From Treponema sp. (GTDB taxonomy: Bacteria > Spirochaetota > Spirochaetia > Treponematales > Breznakiellaceae), in assembly GCA_009784935.1 (NCBI GenBank), contig WQXI01000006.1, positions 21,176-85,175 on the forward strand: a stretch of DNA of 64,000 nucleotides, in the 5' to 3' direction. The translations under genes and the position numbers were made by a program. Under the pieces are notes generated by a model. It worked only from the letters and a program-made list of their open reading frames with translations. It had not been told where the DNA came from and did no database searches. Shown here in pieces: positions 42,090 to 50,889 of this stretch. Within the stretch, counting starts at the first letter, position 1. The number at the start of each line of letters is the position of its first letter.

Positions 42090-43943
42090 ATGACAGAAAA
42101 CTCGCTGGTTATTTATAAAGAAAAACCTGCTCTTGTAAAAAATTACAGCGAAGGTAAATTTACGATAGCGCTGTCAGACGGTTCACAGATAAAAGTTCGT
42201 GATAAAGATATTGAACTGCTTCATCCCGGTCCATTAAAAGATTTAAACGGAATCGCTGACTATAATATTGACCATGCTTCTATAAAAGAAGCATGGGAGT
42301 ATCTCACAGAAGAAGACAGTCCTGTTTCTGTAAAAGATTTCTGTGCACTTGCTTTTAATGAATATACTCCTTTTACTGCTTATGCCGCGTATTCTCTTTT
42401 AAAAGACGGTCTTTATTTTTGCGGAAAAATTGACGCTATTTTGCCTAGAAGCAAAGATGATGTAGCTGCAGACGAGATAAAAAGGGGCGATAAACAGCGC
42501 GAGACAGATGAACGCATTAAATTTTTAGAACGGTTAAAGTTATGCTATAAAAAACCGGAAGAAAATAAAATGCTTCCTGATGATACGCGTTTTATTCAGG
42601 ATGCCGAAGCTCTTGCATTCGGAAAATCTGCAAAGAGCCGTACGATGAAAGAGCTGGGCTTTAGTGAAACGCCGGAAGACGCGCATGCGCTTCTTTTAAA
42701 AACAGGTTTTTGGACAAATAAAATTAATCCGCACCCGGCGCGTTTTGGCCTTTCGCTGTCTGATTCTGTTATACGCCCTGATGAGCCGCCTAATGAAGAC
42801 AGAAAAGATCTTTGCCGTCTTGATGCATTCGCTATTGACAGTCCTTGGAGCAATGATCCCGATGACGCTGTTTCGATAGAAGAAACAGAAAACGGCAATT
42901 CTATTTTATATGTGCACATTGCGGATCCTGCATCTTCTGTGACATTTGACAGTCCTGCAGAAAAAGAGGCGCGCGACAGGGGAGCGACGCTTTACCTTCC
43001 GGAAAAAATTACACGTATGCTGGCTGATGATTTTCTGCCGGTATATGCGCTTGGGGTCTCCGATAAATCGCCGGCTTTGACATTTAAAATGACAATTAAC
43101 GAAAACGGCGCAGTGACAGATACAGAAATATTTCCTTCTATTGTAAAAGTAACGCGTTTGACTTATGAAGAAGCAGACAAAGTAATAAATACTAAACTTA
43201 GCTCTCTTTATAAATTATCTCAAAAAATTTTTAAACGCCGTGAATTAAACGGATGTGTTAATATTGAATTTCCTGATGTATATATTTCTGCTGTAAACGG
43301 AGAAGTAAAGATACAAATAGCGGCAGAATATCAATCGTCTTCTCTTGTCAGGGAATGTATGCTTGCCGCGGGTGAAGGCGCGGGAACTTGGGCCGCATCG
43401 CGCGGAATTACTTTTCCGTATATCAGTCAGGAAGTAGAATTGCAGGGAAAAATTATCAATGGTCTTGCCGGTTCTATGCAATTGCGTAAATGTATGAGAC
43501 CGCGTGTTCTTTCTGTAAAACCCGGCCGTCATCAGGGACTTGGGCTTGATACATATTCGCAGGTTACAAGTCCGCTGCGCAGATATACGGATTTATTGTC
43601 ACACATGCAAATACGGGCTTTTCTGCGCGGCGAAAATACTCTTGGCGCAGATGAAGTTTCTGCGCGCCTTGGTTTTAGTGAAGCGGCTGCTATTGCATCT
43701 GTGCAGGCAGAGAGAGCTTCAAATAATTATTGGATCATGGTTTACTTGTCCGATAAAAAAGACTCGCTATGGAACGCAGTCGCTCTGGAAAATAAAGGCA
43801 GCCGCTGGCAGGTAATAATCCCTTCGCTTGCCCTGGAAACACAAGTTGCTCTGCAAAAAGACGCAGCTCCTAATGACGAAATAAAATTAATATTAAAATC
43901 TGTTAACATTGCAAAAGGCGAAGCGGTGTTTCTGCATGCGTGA
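42090..43943 (+). CDS. RNB-domain exoribonuclease (RNase II/R family)
   Basis: 3'-5' exoribonuclease that degrades single-stranded RNA. The catalytic core has 'DAFAIDSPWSNDPDDAVSIE' (the Asp cluster), 'YVHIADPASSV', 'EARDRGATLYLPEKITRMLA' and 'SQVTSPLRRYTDLLSHMQIR'. The N-terminal ~220 residues hold an OB-like part ('GKFTIALSDGSQIKVRDKDI') and a helical region. No clear C-terminal S1 domain is visible, so the 617-residue protein is closer to short RNB proteins than to classic RNase R. Its stop is followed by a repeat-rich stretch. Confidence 0.9.
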   Translation: MTENSLVIYKEKPALVKNYSEGKFTIALSDGSQIKVRDKDIELLHPGPLKDLNGIADYNIDHASIKEAWEYLTEEDSPVSVKDFCALAFNEYTPFTAYAAYSLLKDGLYFCGKIDAILPRSKDDVAADEIKRGDKQRETDERIKFLERLKLCYKKPEENKMLPDDTRFIQDAEALAFGKSAKSRTMKELGFSETPEDAHALLLKTGFWTNKINPHPARFGLSLSDSVIRPDEPPNEDRKDLCRLDAFAIDSPWSNDPDDAVSIEETENGNSILYVHIADPASSVTFDSPAEKEARDRGATLYLPEKITRMLADDFLPVYALGVSDKSPALTFKMTINENGAVTDTEIFPSIVKVTRLTYEEADKVINTKLSSLYKLSQKIFKRRELNGCVNIEFPDVYISAVNGEVKIQIAAEYQSSSLVRECMLAAGEGAGTWAASRGITFPYISQEVELQGKIINGLAGSMQLRKCMRPRVLSVKPGRHQGLGLDTYSQVTSPLRRYTDLLSHMQIRAFLRGENTLGADEVSARLGFSEAAAIASVQAERASNNYWIMVYLSDKKDSLWNAVALENKGSRWQVIIPSLALETQVALQKDAAPNDEIKLILKSVNIAKGEAVFLHA

Positions 43944-44180
43944 GAAAACTGAGTTACGCGCTCGTAGAAGAGGACACACAGCAAGAAGTTCACACAGGGG
44001 CACCGCGCCGCAAAAGAGCAGCTAGCTTCCGAAGCTTTCCCCTTGCTTTCTTCTCCGCGTCCTCCGCGCCTTTGTGTCTCTGCGTGAACCTCTTCGATAT
44101 TTTTCTCTCCGCGTCTTTCCGCGTTAATTCGCGGACTCTCTCCATATATCTCACCAACTTATACTACAATTCAAATATTT
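43944..44180. repeat. Repeat-filled gap after the RNB gene
   Basis: No gene is supported here. It holds GACACACAG and TTCACACAGG units, a 23-base block (43998-44020) identical to 44266-44288 in oppF, AGCTTC-c-GAAGCT, and the inverted copy of the 6579 repeat (44073-44094). A ~36-base block ending GCGGACTCTCT (about 44105-44142) also recurs, with two mismatches, at 44307-44344 in oppF. Confidence 0.75.
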
Positions 44181-45143
44181 TCAATAATTAAAACACCTAA
44201 TCGAATGTCCTGTACTTACATCTCTAAGCTCAGGGTGTTCACTTAAGCAGCGTTCTGTTGCAGAAGGGCACCGCGCCGCAAAAGAGCACCCTTCAGATGA
44301 TTTAATTTCTCTGCGTCTTTCCGCGTTAATCCGCGGACTCTCTTCTTCAACTCCAGCCGCAGACGAAAATAAAAGTTTTGTATACGGATGCAGCGCTTCT
44401 TTGTATAGATTTGCCGCAGGCGCTTCTTCCATAAGTTCGCCCTTGTACATAACGCCGATACGATCGCAAAAATAACAAGCAACCTTTAAATCGTGAGCAA
44501 TAAATAAAAACGAGATATCATGTTTACTGCGGATGTCCAAAAGCAAATTTAGAATCTGCCCCTGAACCGAAACATCAAGCGCAGACACTACTTCGTCGCA
44601 GATTAAAACTTCCGGCTCCATTAAAAGAGCGCGCGCGATAGAAATTCTCTGGCGCTGTCCGCCGGAAAACTCCGAAGGTCTTTTTTCCAGATCAGCAGCC
44701 TGAAGCCCAACTTCGTCAAGTATTGCCGCCGCTTTACAGCGCAATTCCTTTTCGCTTATTCCTCTGCGTTTTAATGGTTTCCGGCAGCCTGATACAAGTA
44801 TTTCGTAAATATTCATTCTTGGATTTAGAGATCTTGCAGGGTCCTGAAAAACATAGCGGACTTTTTCCCGGTAAAGCTGTAAATCTTTTTTCTTTAAACT
44901 TGATACAGAAACAGGCGCGCCTTCGCCGTAGTAGAGGATTTCTCCCGCGTCTGCTTCATACATCCGCACAAGCATTCTGGCTGTAGTTGTCTTTCCGCAG
45001 CCGGATTCTCCTACAAGACCGTATGCTTCGTTTTTTCCGATCGAAAATGATATATCGTTAACAGCGTTGATCGTTCTCCCAAAGCGGGCGAAAAAACCCG
45101 CTTCGAGATTGAACTTCTTGTAAACATGAGAAACAGATAACAG
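44181..45143 (-). CDS. Oligopeptide/dipeptide ABC transporter ATP-binding protein, OppF type
   Basis: ATPase that drives peptide uptake. Walker A is 'GLVGESGCGKTTTARM', Q-loop 'VRYVFQDPARSLNPRM', signature 'SEFSGGQRQRISIARALL', Walker B 'PEVLICDEVVSALD' and the C-terminal OppF cysteine motif 'GCSFAARCP'. The frame has no ATG, GTG or TTG before Walker A. AGGAG at 45156-45152 is followed eight bases later by CTG (45143), which gives a normal 320-residue protein beginning 'LLSVSHVYKKF'. I therefore propose a CTG start. Residues 'ESPRINAERRREI' near the end are encoded by a repeat. No permease or binding protein is adjacent, so it is orphaned. Confidence 0.8.
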   Translation of the reverse strand: MLSVSHVYKKFNLEAGFFARFGRTINAVNDISFSIGKNEAYGLVGESGCGKTTTARMLVRMYEADAGEILYYGEGAPVSVSSLKKKDLQLYREKVRYVFQDPARSLNPRMNIYEILVSGCRKPLKRRGISEKELRCKAAAILDEVGLQAADLEKRPSEFSGGQRQRISIARALLMEPEVLICDEVVSALDVSVQGQILNLLLDIRSKHDISFLFIAHDLKVACYFCDRIGVMYKGELMEEAPAANLYKEALHPYTKLLFSSAAGVEEESPRINAERRREIKSSEGCSFAARCPSATERCLSEHPELRDVSTGHSIRCFNY

Positions 45144-45154
45144 GACAAGCGCTC

Positions 45155-46378
45155 CTAGTTGCCTAGTGCCGCTAAAGCGTTAGCCGCTAAAGCTCTTTCG
45201 TGCGCTGTGTATACATTCACGTTCCGGTTAATTGTAGTAAGCAAATTCCTTATTTCTGCTGATTGAGTTCTTGTCGCGCCTATACAAGGAATAAGCCATT
45301 CATAAACTCGTCTTTCTTTATTTCCCCAAGGACCGGTTCGTCTTCTTGTGTTGATTTCCCTCAAAAATTTAAAAAGAATCTCAGTTGATTCTTCTGACCT
45401 GATTGCAGAAAGAGCGTGTAAAGCCGCTGATATTTCGTCAAAGTCAGGATTATTGCTGGAAAAATTATTAGCATAGGATCTTTCCAGATTTGTAAGCACT
45501 GTTTCGTCTGCGGCTCCAACTTGTATTATCAAATTAATCGCATTTTTCCGCAGTTCTCTCATTTGACCCTGAAAAGCTCTGTTTGAGGTTTGAAGCGCCC
45601 AGCCGACATCTAAAGCAGCCGCGGCAACTTTTGCCTTGGAAGAATCCGGCATATTGGTTCTAAGCATTTCGTTCCAGATAGTCAATTTGATCTGAGGTTC
45701 GCTTCTTGGATCACGGATAATCTCAACAATTACTTCGCCCGGGTCATTTACGATATTAGGAAGCGCGTTTGCCGCGAGTCTTTTTACGTCAGGATCATAC
45801 TGACCGATAGAAGTATAAAATACAGGTCTGTAACCTCTAATGTCTTTTAACGCTTCCAGAGCAGAAATACATCCGACAATCGCCATCTGTGTTCTGCGCC
45901 TTAAATCCGCGCTTCTAACATTAACAGCGTTAAATTCATCCAGACGCTGAACGATATTAGGAATAAGCGCTCTGGCTTCCATTTGTCCCAGAGCTTCCAA
46001 AGCTGACTGCATTGCTAATCCGTCAAGAACATTGCCAGTAACGTCAAATAATTCGGCAGCCTGCCATACATCCCATGCGGCGGCAATGTGCTTTTCTGCG
46101 CCAAGCCCCTGACACAAGATTATTACGGATCTTTCAGCTTCTGCCCGTTCGGTGAGATTCTTGATATCAGGAGACCTTGCAAGCAGTACTCTCAGCGCGT
46201 TATGGTAAAACTCGCCGATACCGGTTGTTCCTGCATCGCGGACAGTTTCCAGAATTATAAGCCTTTCATTAAAAGTGCTGTCGGGCCTATTATATTCGGC
46301 AGTATAGTATGACATGTCCTGACTAAAGGCAGTCATCCCGAAAATAAAAACAATAAATAATATAAATAAACGCTTCAT
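45155..46378 (-). CDS. Exported HEAT-repeat-like protein
   Basis: About 407 residues. Start at 46378 gives the signal peptide '[20 protein letters not shown]'. The mature part is all-helical, in ~35-residue repeats with the HEAT pattern ('[20 protein letters not shown]', '[15 protein letters not shown]', '[16 protein letters not shown]', '[12 protein letters not shown]'). It is probably a periplasmic scaffold for protein contacts. It is not assigned to a named family. Its stop overlaps the Shine-Dalgarno of the oppF gene. Its promoter is back to back with that of secA, and both leave almost no leader. Confidence 0.75.
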   Translation of the reverse strand: MKRLFILFIVFIFGMTAFSQDMSYYTAEYNRPDSTFNERLIILETVRDAGTTGIGEFYHNALRVLLARSPDIKNLTERAEAERSVIILCQGLGAEKHIAAAWDVWQAAELFDVTGNVLDGLAMQSALEALGQMEARALIPNIVQRLDEFNAVNVRSADLRRRTQMAIVGCISALEALKDIRGYRPVFYTSIGQYDPDVKRLAANALPNIVNDPGEVIVEIIRDPRSEPQIKLTIWNEMLRTNMPDSSKAKVAAAALDVGWALQTSNRAFQGQMRELRKNAINLIIQVGAADETVLTNLERSYANNFSSNNPDFDEISAALHALSAIRSEESTEILFKFLREINTRRRTGPWGNKERRVYEWLIPCIGATRTQSAEIRNLLTTINRNVNVYTAHERALAANALAALGN

Positions 46379-46384
46379 ATTGAT

Positions 46385-46413
46385 ATAATACCGCAATTCT
46401 GCCTAAAGATCAA
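46385..46413 (-). promoter_or_regulatory. Promoter of the HEAT-like gene
   Basis: Minus strand: TTGATC (46413-46408), 17-base spacer, TATTAT (46390-46385). The ATG at 46378 is six bases past the -10. Confidence 0.65.
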
Positions 46414-46426
46414 GCTAAAAACCTCC

Positions 46427-46455
46427 TTCACAAGGGTCTTTATTCCTGATACACT
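46427..46455 (+). promoter_or_regulatory. Promoter of secA
   Basis: TTCACA (46427-46432), 17-base spacer, TACACT (46450-46455). The ATG at 46463 is seven bases beyond and has only a T-run before it, so there is no Shine-Dalgarno. Confidence 0.7.
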
Positions 46456-46462
46456 TTTTTTT

Positions 46463-49243
46463 ATGCTTGGAAAAATATTAAAAGTGCTGTTCGGCTCTCA
46501 GCAGGAGCGGGATGTAAAGGCTCTTCAGCCTATATTACAAAAAGTAAATGAATTTGAAACTTGGGCAAAATCCCTTTCTATCGATGAATTTCCGCGCCAA
46601 ACCGTTGAATTCCGCAGACGGTTAAAAGAAGGAGAAAGCCTTGACAGCATTTTACCGCAGGCTTTTGCGCTGGCTAGAGAAGCTGCGTTAAGAACCCTCG
46701 GCGAGCGTCCGTATGATGTGCAGATAATCGGCGGTATTGTTCTTCATCAGGGTAAAATCGTCGAAATGAAAACCGGCGAAGGAAAGACATTGATGTCTGT
46801 CGCTCCGGCTTATTTAAACGCGCTTACCGGCAGCGGCATTCATGTTGTTACTGTTAATGATTATCTTGCAGGCCGTGACTCCGAATGGATGAAGCCTATT
46901 TTTAACTGCCTTGGACTTACTGTCGGTACTATTCTTTCCAATATGGACAATGTGCAGAGAAAAGAAAACTATGCCTGCGATATTACCTACGGAACTAATA
47001 ACGAATTTGGTTTTGATTATCTCCGGGATAATATGCATCGAGAAACAGAAAGCCGCGTTCAGCGCGGGCACAATTTTTGTATTGTTGACGAAATTGATTC
47101 TATTTTAATTGACGAAGCGCGCACTCCATTAATTATTTCCGGCGCGGCAGAAGATGATACTTTTAAATTTGCAGAAGTAGACAAACTGCTGGGCGGGCTC
47201 CGCGAAATAGAAAAAAAAGAAAACGGCGAGTATCCTGACGAAACCCGCGGAGAGGAAGTAATCGGCGATTATAAAATAAACGAAAAAAACAAAAATATTT
47301 CTTTTAGCAATCAGGGACTAGCCAATATCGAAGAAGTGTTAAAAAAACGAAACCTGATTCAGGGCGCTATTGTTGACGAAGAAAATTTTGAATATCTGCA
47401 TTATTTTACGCAGGCTTTAAGGGCACATAAACTTTTTCATGTAGATGTTGATTATGTTGTAGAAGACGGTCAGGTTCAGATTGTTGATGAGTTTACAGGC
47501 CGTATTTTGCACGGTAGGCGTTATTCTGACGGGCTTCATCAAGCTATAGAAGCAAAAGAACGAATAAAAATCGCCCAGCGCAACAGAACGCTTGCTACTA
47601 TTACTTTTCAGAATTATTTTAGGCTTTATAAAAAGATTTCGGGTATGACAGGAACTGCAGATACAGAAGCTGTCGAGTTTGGCAAAATTTACAAGCTCGA
47701 AGTTGTTGTAATCCCTACTAATCTGCCTGTTGCCCGCAAGGATGATGATGATTTAGTTTATCTTAACGAGTCGGATAAGTTTAAGGCGTTATGCGACGAA
47801 ATAGCGGAAGCGAATAAAAAAGGGCAGCCTATGCTGGTAGGAACTGTCTCAATCGAAAAATCAGAAAAAGTATCATCTCTTCTTGCGCGGCGAGGCGTTA
47901 AACACGAAGTTTTAAACGCAAAGAACCACGCGCGCGAGGCTCTCATTATCGCAGAAGCAGGCGCAAAAGGTTCTGTAACAATTGCAACCAACATGGCAGG
48001 CCGCGGAACTGACATTAAACTCGGCGGAAATCCCGAACACCGCGCGCGCCGCCGCGCCGGAACAAATGCGACAGATGAACAGTTTGCGGCAGTTTTAAAA
48101 GAAGAACAGGAAAAATGGAAAAAAGACTACGAAGAAGTTAAATCTCTCGGCGGTCTTTATGTTATAGGAACAGAACGGCACGAAAGCAGGCGTATTGATA
48201 ATCAGCTTAGGGGAAGATCAGGGCGGCAGGGCGATCCGGGAAAAAGTAAATTTTTTATATCGATGGATGACGAGCTTATGCGTCTTTTTGGCGGCGAAAA
48301 AATGAAAAATATAATGTCAAGGATCGGCATGCCAGACGGAGAGCCTATTTTTCATCCATTGTTAAACCGCAGTATAGAAAACGCGCAAAAGAAAGTAGAG
48401 GAGCGCAACTTTGAAATCCGCAAACATCTTTTGGAATACGACGATGTTTTAAACCAGCAGCGTAAATTTATTTATGAACAGCGCGACGCGATTCTTATCG
48501 ATAATGAATTAAAAAACCGTGTAAATGACGCTACTGCAGATATAGTCGGTGATTATATCGATAATTACAATCAATCCAGCAGGAATGATATTGATTCTGC
48601 AATAACAGAAATAACAGAACTATTACGCGCAAAATTCGGATATAATATATCCTGCGCGCATGACAGCAAGGAATTTAAAAACCCCGAACTTTTAGAAAAA
48701 TTAATTCTTGCTGATTTAGAAAAAGATTTGATCGAAAAAGAAAAGCTTATCGGCAGCGAGTACCTTAATTTAATTATCCGTGACAATTATCTTAACTCGA
48801 TAGATCGAAAATGGCTTGATCATCTCGAAAACATGGAATCCCTGCGCGAAGCTGTATATCTTCGTCATTATGCGCAGAAAAATCCGCTTGTAGAATACAA
48901 ACTGGAAGGCTTTAAGATTTTTGAAAAAATGATAGAAGAGATCAGGCAGGAAATTGCTTCCCGTCTGCACCTAATAAGGATTCAGATAGCAGACAGCGGA
49001 CAGCGAAGACCTGTAAGCCGTTCTATTACAGCAAACCAGTCTGCAAGTCATAATAGTATTGGTTCTTTCGGCGGCGGAGCTTTTGCCGCGCCCGCAAAGA
49101 GTTCATCTGACGGGGCGTCGGCAATGCAAAGAGCAAGCTCGCCAAGCGGCGCAACGGTTATTAGGAATCAACCGAAAGTTGGGCGCAATGACCCGTGCAC
49201 CTGCGGCAGCGGGAAAAAATACAAACATTGTCATGGGCGCTAA
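46463..49243 (+). CDS. secA: Preprotein translocase ATPase SecA
   Basis: Motor that pushes unfolded preproteins through SecYEG. Walker A 'EMKTGEGKT' (~residue 101), '[14 protein letters not shown]'-type block read as '[14 protein letters not shown]', DEAD-like '[18 protein letters not shown]', '[18 protein letters not shown]', '[13 protein letters not shown]', '[20 protein letters not shown]' and the wing/scaffold '[12 protein letters not shown]'. The end carries a zinc SEC-C motif '[20 protein letters not shown]'. 926 residues is typical. A Ser/Ala-rich linker precedes the zinc tail. It has its own promoter with no leader and functions with the SecDF-YajC genes at the start of the window. 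Confidence 0.97.
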   Translation: MLGKILKVLFGSQQERDVKALQPILQKVNEFETWAKSLSIDEFPRQTVEFRRRLKEGESLDSILPQAFALAREAALRTLGERPYDVQIIGGIVLHQGKIVEMKTGEGKTLMSVAPAYLNALTGSGIHVVTVNDYLAGRDSEWMKPIFNCLGLTVGTILSNMDNVQRKENYACDITYGTNNEFGFDYLRDNMHRETESRVQRGHNFCIVDEIDSILIDEARTPLIISGAAEDDTFKFAEVDKLLGGLREIEKKENGEYPDETRGEEVIGDYKINEKNKNISFSNQGLANIEEVLKKRNLIQGAIVDEENFEYLHYFTQALRAHKLFHVDVDYVVEDGQVQIVDEFTGRILHGRRYSDGLHQAIEAKERIKIAQRNRTLATITFQNYFRLYKKISGMTGTADTEAVEFGKIYKLEVVVIPTNLPVARKDDDDLVYLNESDKFKALCDEIAEANKKGQPMLVGTVSIEKSEKVSSLLARRGVKHEVLNAKNHAREALIIAEAGAKGSVTIATNMAGRGTDIKLGGNPEHRARRRAGTNATDEQFAAVLKEEQEKWKKDYEEVKSLGGLYVIGTERHESRRIDNQLRGRSGRQGDPGKSKFFISMDDELMRLFGGEKMKNIMSRIGMPDGEPIFHPLLNRSIENAQKKVEERNFEIRKHLLEYDDVLNQQRKFIYEQRDAILIDNELKNRVNDATADIVGDYIDNYNQSSRNDIDSAITEITELLRAKFGYNISCAHDSKEFKNPELLEKLILADLEKDLIEKEKLIGSEYLNLIIRDNYLNSIDRKWLDHLENMESLREAVYLRHYAQKNPLVEYKLEGFKIFEKMIEEIRQEIASRLHLIRIQIADSGQRRPVSRSITANQSASHNSIGSFGGGAFAAPAKSSSDGASAMQRASSPSGATVIRNQPKVGRNDPCTCGSGKKYKHCHGR

Positions 49244-49247
49244 ATAT

Positions 49248-49380
49248 GCACCCGAAGGGTGCGGATGAAAAATGCAAAAACGCGCCGGCGCACAACAAAT
49301 GTAATAAGATAAAATGTGCCGCTTGGCTTTAGTCAAGCGAGCGCGCCGCGGACGCTGACATCGCGCGGACGCTAACTATG
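49248..49380. repeat. GC-rich hairpin region after secA
   Basis: No gene is seen. It starts with GCACCC-gaa-GGGTGC (49248-49262), a mini-hairpin of the same form as others in the window. Further on are GCGCCGGCGC, CGCTTG/CAAGCG flanking an eight-base loop, and two near copies of CGCGGACGCT followed by GAC or AAC. It lies between convergent secA and rnhA and could serve as terminator. Confidence 0.6.
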
Positions 49381-49392
49381 CACCTACAGAAA

Positions 49393-49842
49393 TTATTTCA
49401 GTTCACTGATCGCTTCTTGCGTCATAGCGTCGCACAATTCGTTAAACTCGTTCCCGGCGTGCCCCTTGACCCATTCCCATTTTATTTTAAAATCTCCTGC
49501 TAATGAATCAAGTTCTATCCATAAATCTTTATTTTTTACAGGAGATTTGCCGGCAGTTTTCCAAGCATTGCGTTTCCATGTATGAATCCATTCTGATATT
49601 CCTTTTTGAACATATTGAGAATCGGTTAACACAACAGCGTTTGGTTTGTTCATTTCTTTTAACTTGCGCAGCGCCATTATAACAGCGGTCAGTTCCATTC
49701 TGTTATTGGTTGTATTTTCTTCTGCGCCTTTTTCCTGCGCGATTATCTGCAAAGACTGAGAAATAATTACGAACGCCCAGCCTCCCGGTCCCGGGTTACC
49801 GGAACATCCGCCGTCAGTGTAAATTTTTAAAAGAGTATCCAT
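49393..49842 (-). CDS. rnhA: Ribonuclease HI
   Basis: Degrades RNA in RNA/DNA hybrids. The four acidic catalytic residues are in place: Asp in 'IYTDGGCSGNPGPGGWAFV', Glu in 'NNRMELTAVIMAL', Asp in 'VVLTDSQYVQKGI' and the last Asp in 'NELCDAMTQEA'; the flexible His is in 'WVKGHAGNEFNE'. 149 residues, standard. It follows the carbamoyltransferase gene by 14 bases on the same strand. The genome thus has both RNase HI and HII. Confidence 0.95.
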   Translation of the reverse strand: MDTLLKIYTDGGCSGNPGPGGWAFVIISQSLQIIAQEKGAEENTTNNRMELTAVIMALRKLKEMNKPNAVVLTDSQYVQKGISEWIHTWKRNAWKTAGKSPVKNKDLWIELDSLAGDFKIKWEWVKGHAGNEFNELCDAMTQEAISELK

Positions 49843-49856
49843 AAATTTCTCACCGG

Positions 49857-50792
49857 TTATTTAATCAATGTCGCAAGCATAAGCGCTTTGATCGTATGTT
49901 TGCGGTTTTCTGCCTGATCCCATGCTCTGCTGTTGTTTCCGTCTATCACATCGGCAGTTACCTCTTCGCCTTTAACAGCAGGAAGACAATGAAGAAAAAT
50001 CGTGTCTCTCTTGCCGGTTTTTTCCATGAGATTTTGATTTACCTGATAAGGACTTAAAAGCTTCACTCGTTCATCTCTTTTATCTTCTTCGCCCATAGAA
50101 ATCCAAACATCGGTATAAAGCGCGTCTGCGCCTTTTACAGCGTTAATATCAGAAGTAACTGTAATAACCGCGCCGGATTTTTCTGCAATGGGAGCAGTTC
50201 TTTCGCGCAGTTCATTATCCGGGTTAAGTTCGGCAGGCGTTATTACTGTAAAGTTTGTACCCAGTTTTGAACAGATTACCATTAGTGAGCGGGCAACATT
50301 ATTTCTGCCGTCTCCTACAAACACAAGGTTCTTTCCTTTTTCTGTGCCAAAACATTCTTCCAGTGTCATTAAATCTGCCAGAGCCTGAGTTGGATGATAA
50401 AGATCCGTAAGCCCGTTATATACAGGAACATTAGAATACTTTGCAAGAGTTTCGGCAGTTTCCTGCTTAAAACCCCTAAACTGAATAGCGCTGAACATTC
50501 TGCCGAGAACGCGGGCAGTATCCTCGATTGATTCCTTGCTGCCAAGCTGAATATCCTGTGTCGAAAGAAAAACGGGGTGTCCGCCTTCTTCGCCGAAAGC
50601 AGTCTCAAAGGCACATCTTGTACGGGTCGAGCGTTTTTCAAATAATAGAGCAAGGGTTTTCCCGTTAAAACGATTAAAAACCCTGCCTTTTTTTGCTTCG
50701 GCTTTAACTTTATGGGAAAGTTTTAATAAATACCGGATTTCTTCCGGCGAATAATCCAGCAAAGTAAGCAATGATCGTCCGAATAATGACAC
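49857..50792 (-). CDS. argF: Ornithine carbamoyltransferase
   Basis: Makes citrulline from ornithine and carbamoyl phosphate, or the reverse in arginine fermentation. Carbamoyl-phosphate site 'FEKRSTRTRCAFETA' (S-T-R-T-R), 'PVYNGLTDLYHPTQALADLM', 'VFVGDGRNNVARSLM' and the ornithine site 'FLHCLPAVKGEEV' (H-C-L-P) are clear. I prefer the GTG at 50792: GGAGGT sits five bases upstream and the product begins 'MSLFGRSLLTLLDY' like the family. The ATG at 50804 would start before that Shine-Dalgarno. Other arg or arc genes are absent, so direction of use is open. Confidence 0.92.
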   Translation of the reverse strand: MSLFGRSLLTLLDYSPEEIRYLLKLSHKVKAEAKKGRVFNRFNGKTLALLFEKRSTRTRCAFETAFGEEGGHPVFLSTQDIQLGSKESIEDTARVLGRMFSAIQFRGFKQETAETLAKYSNVPVYNGLTDLYHPTQALADLMTLEECFGTEKGKNLVFVGDGRNNVARSLMVICSKLGTNFTVITPAELNPDNELRERTAPIAEKSGAVITVTSDINAVKGADALYTDVWISMGEEDKRDERVKLLSPYQVNQNLMEKTGKRDTIFLHCLPAVKGEEVTADVIDGNNSRAWDQAENRKHTIKALMLATLIK

Positions 50793-50889
50793 ATCAACCT
50801 CCATTAAACATCTTTTAAAAGTCCGAAAAATATTCTACATTATAATTGCATATTATGATATACTAAAAAAAGGGAGCGGGCAAAATTTA

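Noticed and set aside
43940..44191. Plus-strand frame of 83 codons after the RNB gene
   Set aside because: It is entirely made of repeat units and has no ribosome site; the peptide is Ser/Arg/Leu low complexity.
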